Shown: positions 60,597 through 64,000 of the stretch, in pieces
Position numbering within the stretch: position 1 is the stretch's first letter
Layout of the letters: each line of letters opens with the position of its first letter
Assembly (NCBI GenBank): GCA_050011535.1
Contig: JBEKIX010000003.1
Coordinates: forward strand, 1-64,000
Reading direction: 5' to 3'
DNA length: 64,000 nucleotides
DNA from: JAFNAG01 sp050011535
Lineage (GTDB): Bacteria; Acidobacteriota; UBA6911
Program-made: the position numbers and the translations under genes
The notes under the pieces: generated by a model
What the model was told of the DNA's origin: nothing
What the model saw: only the letters and a program-made list of their open reading frames with translations
Database searches by the model: none

Positions 60597-60669
60597 CCTC
60601 GAAATATCACGGAAAGCATGTTCGTCGAATCGCAAGTAATTTCGAGGTTATGGCGCCTGTCCCCGAAAT
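60576..60669. repeat. Inverted repeat with GGGGACAGGCGCC arms
   Basis: TTTCGGGGACAGGCGCCATA (60576-60595) continuing through ACCTCGAAAT pairs with its complement (60639-60669) in an almost perfect 30-bp stem. The loop is about 33 nt. A half copy (CGGGGACAGGCACCATAACC) lies at 61023-61042. The stop codon of the antitoxin gene is inside the left arm. Confidence 0.85.
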
Positions 60670-60695
60670 TCCCGCCCGATGAAAGCAGGCATACT

Positions 60696-61004
60696 ATGAG
60701 TGTCAGGATTACTCGATCCAACCGCAATGTCTTCCGTGACCTCGGATTCGATCTGGAAGAATCGGAGCACCTCAAGATCCGAGCGGATCTTATGATTCAG
60801 GTTCAGAAACAGATTGCGGCCGGTGGATACAGGCAGGCTGACGTGGCGAAGATGCTGAGCATAACCCAGCCTCGAGTGAGCGACCTTCTTCGCGGCCGGA
60901 TCGACTTGTTCAGCACCGACACCCTGATCGACATGCTGGCGTGCCTGGGTGTCAGGGTGCGGCTAACGTTGAAACCGACGCGCAGTGCCTGCAGAGTCGC
61001 GTGA
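60696..61004 (+). CDS. XRE-family HTH protein (HigA-like antitoxin, orphan)
   Basis: The ATG at 60696 gives 102 residues (MSVRITRSNRNVFRDLGFDL). An HTH with RQADVAKMLSITQPRVSDLL is followed by GRIDLFSTDTLIDMLACLGV, the profile of HigA-type antitoxins paired with HigB-like (Gp49) toxins. No HigB frame lies on either side; the upstream space is filled by the inverted repeat and the downstream space by a pseudogene. Confidence 0.85.
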   Translation: MSVRITRSNRNVFRDLGFDLEESEHLKIRADLMIQVQKQIAAGGYRQADVAKMLSITQPRVSDLLRGRIDLFSTDTLIDMLACLGVRVRLTLKPTRSACRVA

Positions 61005-61022
61005 TGGAAAGGCGGGAGATCT

Positions 61023-61050
61023 CGGGGACAGGCACCATAACCTCGAAATT
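61023..61050. repeat. Half copy of the GGGGACAGGC inverted repeat
   Basis: CGGGGACAGGCACCATAACC followed by TCGAAAT matches one arm of the 60576-60669 repeat. It replaces the left half of the operator-like palindrome that precedes the first antitoxin copy. Confidence 0.7.
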
Positions 61051-61080
61051 CCGACTTTCAGAATTTACGGAGTTTTTTTT

Positions 61081-61296
61081 ATGGCTCTTGTCAAGATGCA
61101 AAAAAAGGCCAGCTTACCCTGCCCAGCCAAATCCGCAGCCGCTTAGATTTGCCGGAAGGGGATCTTGTGGACGTGAAGATTCGCGCTGCTCATATTGTGG
61201 TCACTCCCCAAGTGGTGATCGACCGCTCGAAGTTTCCAGCAGCTGACGACGAGTACACGCCCAAGCAGAGGCGCATCATAGAAAGAGATTTGGACA
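61081..61296 (+). pseudogene. Frameshifted duplicate of the AbrB-type antitoxin
   Basis: The sequence is nearly identical to 60243-60460, but a base is missing in the A run (CAAAAAAAGGCC instead of CAAAAGAAAGGCC), so the frame shifts after MALVKMQKK. The second half is readable in another frame from 61149 (DLVDVKIRAAHIVVTPQVVI, DDEYTPKQRRIIERD). Similarity stops near 61290, where a hairpin begins. Confidence 0.85.
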
Positions 61297-61331
61297 CCCA
61301 CGAAGGGTGCGAAGTGAAAAGTGGGTGTCCA
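61291..61331. repeat. Inverted repeat TGGACACCCAC / GTGGGTGTCCA
   Basis: TGGACACCCAC (61291-61301) and GTGGGTGTCCA (61321-61331) form a perfect 11-bp stem. It coincides with the end of the duplicated antitoxin segment, so it may mark the breakpoint. The 61332-61476 stretch holds no gene. Confidence 0.75.
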
Positions 61332-61476
61332 GGTCCTCCTCGGGCTGCTCAGAGGGCAATTCTCCGGGCCTGGTCGCCGAGGGTGCCGGAAATGCGTGGG
61401 GAAGGTCCGAGATGCTCAAAAACGTGTTGCGTCCGCTTTTTCCCTTTCGCGATCACCGAAGAAATGCGACGTAGAA

Positions 61477-62244
61477 TTATTTCTCGCTCTTCGTTGGCGT
61501 TATGAAGAGAAGCCTGCCAAGAGCCCCTACCACCTGCCCATCATCGCGGGTGATCGGCTTAAATCTCCATCTTCTGGCTGCCGCGAGGATCGCGTCAGCC
61601 GATATCCCTTCTTTAAATTCGCCATCTAGCCCGGCGCACAGCACCTTCCCGTTTTTATCAATCATGATCGCAACATTTATGCAATACCCTTGCGGCGTAT
61701 TGGGGGGCCATTTGGGAAAAACCTTTCGAACTGCACGCTGTTCCAATTCACTATGATTTAGGTAGAGCTGCGGGCCAGGCATCTCCTTGACAATATCGAC
61801 ATTCTTCAAGCACGGCAACGGAGCGAATAACGGAGGACCAAAGCTGTCACAATAGGTGCCTGGAGCGAAGCAGTCCATGTTACCGATAACTATCCTGCCG
61901 ACATTTACCTCATGATCCTGGATGATGGTTATTCTTAATGCCCTCTGGGGGAAACCCTGGACCGTTACTATGAGAAGGTAATCGCCCTTAGGTAAACCGC
62001 TGATCCGTAGTATCCCATCCTTTGACGACTCGCCATGAAATGCGGCCGTTGTCGCAGGAATCGGCGTTAGCAGAACAGTAGCGCCTTCTATAGGTTTTCC
62101 AAAGAGGTCCACAATCACCGCTCGGAGCGCACCGATTGATTGACACATCGCACCATTTGATTGTCCCCAAGACATCATTACGGCAAAACATATCAGCTGC
62201 AAGATGGCTTTGAGGTAATGAAGCCGAGATAACGACAGTCTCAT
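61477..62244 (-). CDS. Secreted protein with carboxypeptidase-regulatory-like and TonB-C-like domains
   Basis: The ATG at 62244 with AGGAG seven bases upstream gives 255 residues; the open frame extends further upstream. A signal peptide (LKAILQLICFAVMMSWGQSNG) precedes a beta-sandwich with LRAVIVDLFGKPIEGATVLLTPI and PKGDYLLIVTVQGFPQ, typical of carboxypeptidase regulatory-like domains. The C-terminal third (GYCINVAIMIDKNGKVLCAG, AAARRWRFKPI) matches the TonB C-terminal fold. It begins 16 bp after the Rhs-like tip gene ends, so both could share a transcript. An immunity role is possible but unsupported. Confidence 0.8.
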   Translation of the reverse strand: MRLSLSRLHYLKAILQLICFAVMMSWGQSNGAMCQSIGALRAVIVDLFGKPIEGATVLLTPIPATTAAFHGESSKDGILRISGLPKGDYLLIVTVQGFPQRALRITIIQDHEVNVGRIVIGNMDCFAPGTYCDSFGPPLFAPLPCLKNVDIVKEMPGPQLYLNHSELEQRAVRKVFPKWPPNTPQGYCINVAIMIDKNGKVLCAGLDGEFKEGISADAILAAARRWRFKPITRDDGQVVGALGRLLFITPTKSEK

Positions 62245-62260
62245 GATCAATCTCCTATGC

Positions 62261-62989
62261 CTAATGACTAAAACAATTCTCAAAAATAGCCTTGTTATTC
62301 GCTTTCTCATTGTCATCGTGGTTTGGGTCATACTGGCCATCGTCTAGAAGGGCGCCGGTTATGTGACCCAGCTCGTGCAAAATAACAAAAGCCTGAAAGG
62401 CAAGGGGGTTATTTCCTCCAAATAATTGTGTCAAGTCCTGGCCATTGGCATTAGTTGGGTTAAAGAAATCTCCGTACGCATTGATCGACACTTGTTGAGT
62501 GAAGGGATTCACATCTGCCTGCGTACCATTTGGAGCAGTCAATGGCAGGTAAAAGAAGGTCGTTGCATTGAGGGCTTTAGTTGGGTCAATGCCTTTCGAA
62601 CCTAGGAGTTTCCCACAGTCCCCGGTTAATAAACTTAACCCCAGATTGAAAGCGTTATAGAACTGGGATTGCTGATCGGATGTGACGTTGGCCCCAACCA
62701 AAAAGCCCTTGAACGGATTTACTGATCTTGGCGATGGCAGCGGCCCACCGGCCCCTCCCTGCGGTTCGTCTACGCCACCTCCGACGTATCCGAACGGTCC
62801 TTCTCCTTCAGCTGCTGGGTTCCAACCATAGATATCGAAATAATATGTTGTCGTCACGACCATCCATGTAGTCTTCCCAAGCGTGCCCCCTGCCAAACCG
62901 GCAGTAACTTCCTCGTAACTTATCGAAACAGACACGTACTCATCATCTCTGCCGTCCAGATCAATCCTATTTACCGGATCGTTTCTGAC
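62261..62989 (-). pseudogene. Orphan Rhs C-terminal tip with HELGH metalloprotease motif
   Basis: The frame begins with VRNDPVNRIDLDGRDDEY (from 62989), the sequence that ends the Rhs core. It then diverges into a variable C-terminal region with AFVILHELGHITGALL, a zinc metallopeptidase motif, and ends DPNHDDNEKANNKAIFENCF. No Rhs core precedes it; directly upstream is an in-frame TAG (62990-62992). A GTG at 62935 could allow expression of about 224 residues. It is a remnant or a stand-alone toxin tip. Confidence 0.65.
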
Positions 62990-63142
62990 CTAAACAACGA
63001 TCCCCGCCGCGGTTTCGTCGTAAGCATGCCCGCATCCCGGCCGCAGGTTTCGGCTTAGCTCGCCCTCGAGCCCGATGCAAGGTGGTATTTTCAGGTTGAT
63101 CCCCTGACGCGAGTTTTCCGTTAACGCTTCGGTCGTAGCCAT
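62990..63142 (-). CDS. Possible small protein, 50 residues
   Basis: From ATG 63142 one reads MATTEALTENSRQGINLKIP, then PCIGLEGELSRNLRPGCGHA and YDETAAGIVV before TAG. It is in the same frame as the Rhs tip downstream, separated only by that TAG. I do not recognise it and the composition is only weakly coding-like; it may be noise or the end of another decayed gene. Confidence 0.3.
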   Translation of the reverse strand: MATTEALTENSRQGINLKIPPCIGLEGELSRNLRPGCGHAYDETAAGIVV

Positions 63143-63145
63143 GGG

Positions 63146-63188
63146 TTTTTCTTTAGCTGCCGGCGGCTATTGTGGCAGCTAAAAAGAA
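63146..63188. repeat. Hairpin direct repeat, copy 1
   Basis: CTTTAGCTGCC (63151-63161) pairs with GGCAGCTAAAAAG (63174-63186), with loop GGCGGCTATTGT. A matching hairpin in the same orientation lies at 63761-63797. The two flank the DUF4160-DUF2442 pair. Confidence 0.75.
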
Positions 63189-63242
63189 CGGCAGATGAGC
63201 TTGTTTTCCATTTTGCCGATGGAATCCGAAGGGCGTGGCGGC

Positions 63243-63479
63243 TCAGTCGTGTTTTTTGAGAAGGCCGTTGACCGATAGGTCTTCATCAATCAGTGGCCAG
63301 TGGATCCCGTAGCCACCGGGTGACAGCTCCGCAACCAGCCGCTCCTGCTCTGATGCGGCAGCCAGCGTATTGGAGCATTCTTCCCACGGAATCCGCAGGC
63401 GGCGCTGGCCAAGCACCAGAATCAGCGCGTCCGGGGTCACTTCGATGCCGGTAGCTGTGATCGGCTCAGTTGCTTGCAT
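63243..63479 (-). CDS. DUF2442 domain protein
   Basis: The ATG at 63479 (MQATEPITATGIEVTPDALI) gives 78 residues; a longer open frame starts at 63518. The ending GIHWPLIDEDLSVNGLL is characteristic of DUF2442. It overlaps the DUF4160 gene by 14 bp. The DUF4160-DUF2442 pair is a widespread, toxin-antitoxin-like module of unknown function. Confidence 0.88.
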   Translation of the reverse strand: MQATEPITATGIEVTPDALILVLGQRRLRIPWEECSNTLAAASEQERLVAELSPGGYGIHWPLIDEDLSVNGLLKKHD

Positions 63480-63732
63480 TTCCTTTGTCCCCAAAACTCT
63501 TCTCCCATTCTCCCACAATCAAGTCAAAGTGGTCAAAAATGATCTTGCGCGCTTCCCGGCGCAGGCGCGGCGTCAGGTTATAGGACCATGCCTCCTCGAT
63601 CTCATAGAGGTCGGGCCGCAGCCAGTACTTGCATTCGGTTTCCGCCTTGCGCGCGTGGATGTGAATCGGTTCATCGCCTTCGTTGGCGTAGAAGAAGAAC
63701 CGCCATCCCTGAATCAGAAGTATCGTCGGCAT
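63466..63732 (-). CDS. DUF4160 domain protein
   Basis: The product has 88 residues: MPTILLIQGWRFFFYANEGD, EPIHIHARKAETECKYWL and onward. The start motif and the EPxHIHV-like element mark DUF4160. GGGGGGA lies nine bases before the ATG. It precedes DUF2442 in the same operon. Members may be the toxin or the partner in a two-gene module; activity is not established. Confidence 0.9.
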   Translation of the reverse strand: MPTILLIQGWRFFFYANEGDEPIHIHARKAETECKYWLRPDLYEIEEAWSYNLTPRLRREARKIIFDHFDLIVGEWEKSFGDKGNASN

Positions 63733-63760
63733 GCGGCTCGGTCCCCCCGTGCGCGTTTAT

Positions 63761-63797
63761 TCTTTAGCCGCCGACGGCCATTGTAGCAGCTAAAGAG
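63761..63797. repeat. Hairpin direct repeat, copy 2
   Basis: TCTTTAGCCGCC (63761-63772) and its partner AGCAGCTAAAGAGG (63786-63799 region) form the same hairpin as at 63146-63188, with loop GACGGCCATTGT. Both copies have the same orientation. Confidence 0.75.
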
Positions 63798-63831
63798 GAA
63801 ACCGTTGAAGTCGTTTTGCGACTGAGTGCGT

Positions 63832-64000
63832 TCAGGCCGTCTCGGCCGGTTCGTAATGCAGGACCAGCAGCTGGCTTGCCTGCAGCGCCAGGCCGGCAAA
63901 GGCGCGACCGTCGTTGTCCGTGAACTCGATCTCAAACACCTCGGGAGCCAATTCCTGGACGACGGTTCCGACCTGCCCGCGCCGCAGCTTGCGCTCACGC
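63832..64000 (-). CDS. DUF4926 domain protein (partial, C-terminal part)
   Basis: Reading the minus strand from the right edge gives 55 residues to a TGA at 63832-63834: RKLRRGQVGTVVQELAPEVF, EIEFTDNDGRAFAGLALQAS and QLLVLHYEPAETA. This matches DUF4926 proteins (about 70-80 residues), so the missing N-terminal part is short. It lies in the same direction as DUF4160-DUF2442 and may be a third small gene of the cluster. Confidence 0.75.
   Translation of the reverse strand, partial: RERKLRRGQVGTVVQELAPEVFEIEFTDNDGRAFAGLALQASQLLVLHYEPAETA

Noticed and set aside
33534..62992. Reassignment of TAG as a sense codon
   Set aside because: Several normal genes end in TAG (for example at 7985, 16460, 17420 and 23216), so TAG is an ordinary stop here.
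63146..63797. Integron attC sites around DUF4160-DUF2442
   Set aside because: The hairpin ends read GTTT...AAAC, the reverse of the attC core arrangement, and no integrase is visible.
1..64000. CRISPR arrays
   Set aside because: No regularly spaced direct repeats with unique spacers were seen; all repeats found are palindromic elements or in-frame minisatellites.

Overview
The window looks like a piece of chromosome from a diderm, moderately GC-rich bacterium, most likely an Acidobacteriota member. This placement is inferred from gene content and not from a marker-gene tree. LpxC shows an LPS outer membrane. Mpl, a bifunctional PBP and RNA polymerase ECF sigma signatures fit a Gram-negative. 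The secreted VWA protein, the HEAT-cyclophilin lipoprotein and the MoxR/DUF58/BatA/DUF4159/DUF4175 block are typical of Acidobacteriota. Many intergenic gaps carry palindromic repeats, also common there.

Layout. 0-7 kb (minus strand): N-terminal part of an ECF sigma factor, a VWA protein translationally coupled to mpl, a HEAT-cyclophilin lipoprotein and a membrane-anchored hypothetical. 6.6-8 kb: an M16-fold protein lacking its zinc motif. 8.5-23.2 kb (plus strand): a tightly packed eight-gene block of VWA/GATase-like membrane protein, caspase-like protein, TPR-gluzincin peptidase, DUF4159, MoxR ATPase, DUF58, BatA and a very large DUF4175-like protein with a Gln/Gly repeat tract. 23.4-25.5 kb: UDP-glucuronate decarboxylase and a DegT aminotransferase (nucleotide-sugar or surface polysaccharide). 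25.6-35 kb: an unrecognised 608-residue protein, PBP1, a ThiF/MoeB enzyme, a secreted LolA-like protein, a cyclase, an AbrB-vapC pair with vapC broken by a stop codon, and lpxC.

35.3-41.3 kb: a trpEGCFBA operon (no trpD) preceded by a complete transcription attenuator: a 29-codon leader peptide with three closely spaced Trp codons, an antiterminator and a terminator. 41.3-49.1 kb (minus strand): tRNA-Leu(UAG), then tig-clpP-clpX-lon-engB-rho, a protein-quality-control group. 49.3-51.6 kb: queC, queD and a FAD oxidoreductase overlapping queD. 51.7-55.4 kb: a lipoprotein and a large FAD/Fe-S dehydrogenase. 56-57.5 kb: a PilX-like protein.

57.6-64 kb is an accessory, decaying region: two ORF6N-domain genes and an ORF6N remnant sharing an internal palindrome, a SLOG-fold protein, ywbE, an AbrB-type antitoxin whose C-terminus is encoded by an inverted repeat, a frameshifted second copy of it, an orphan HigA-like antitoxin, an orphan Rhs C-terminal tip with a HELGH metalloprotease motif, and a DUF4160-DUF2442 pair flanked by matching hairpins. 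At least three families of palindromic intergenic repeats are scattered through the window. The most distinctive observations are the trp attenuator, the caspase/gluzincin-containing MoxR-VWA block and the repeat-remodelled toxin-antitoxin/ORF6N/Rhs region.
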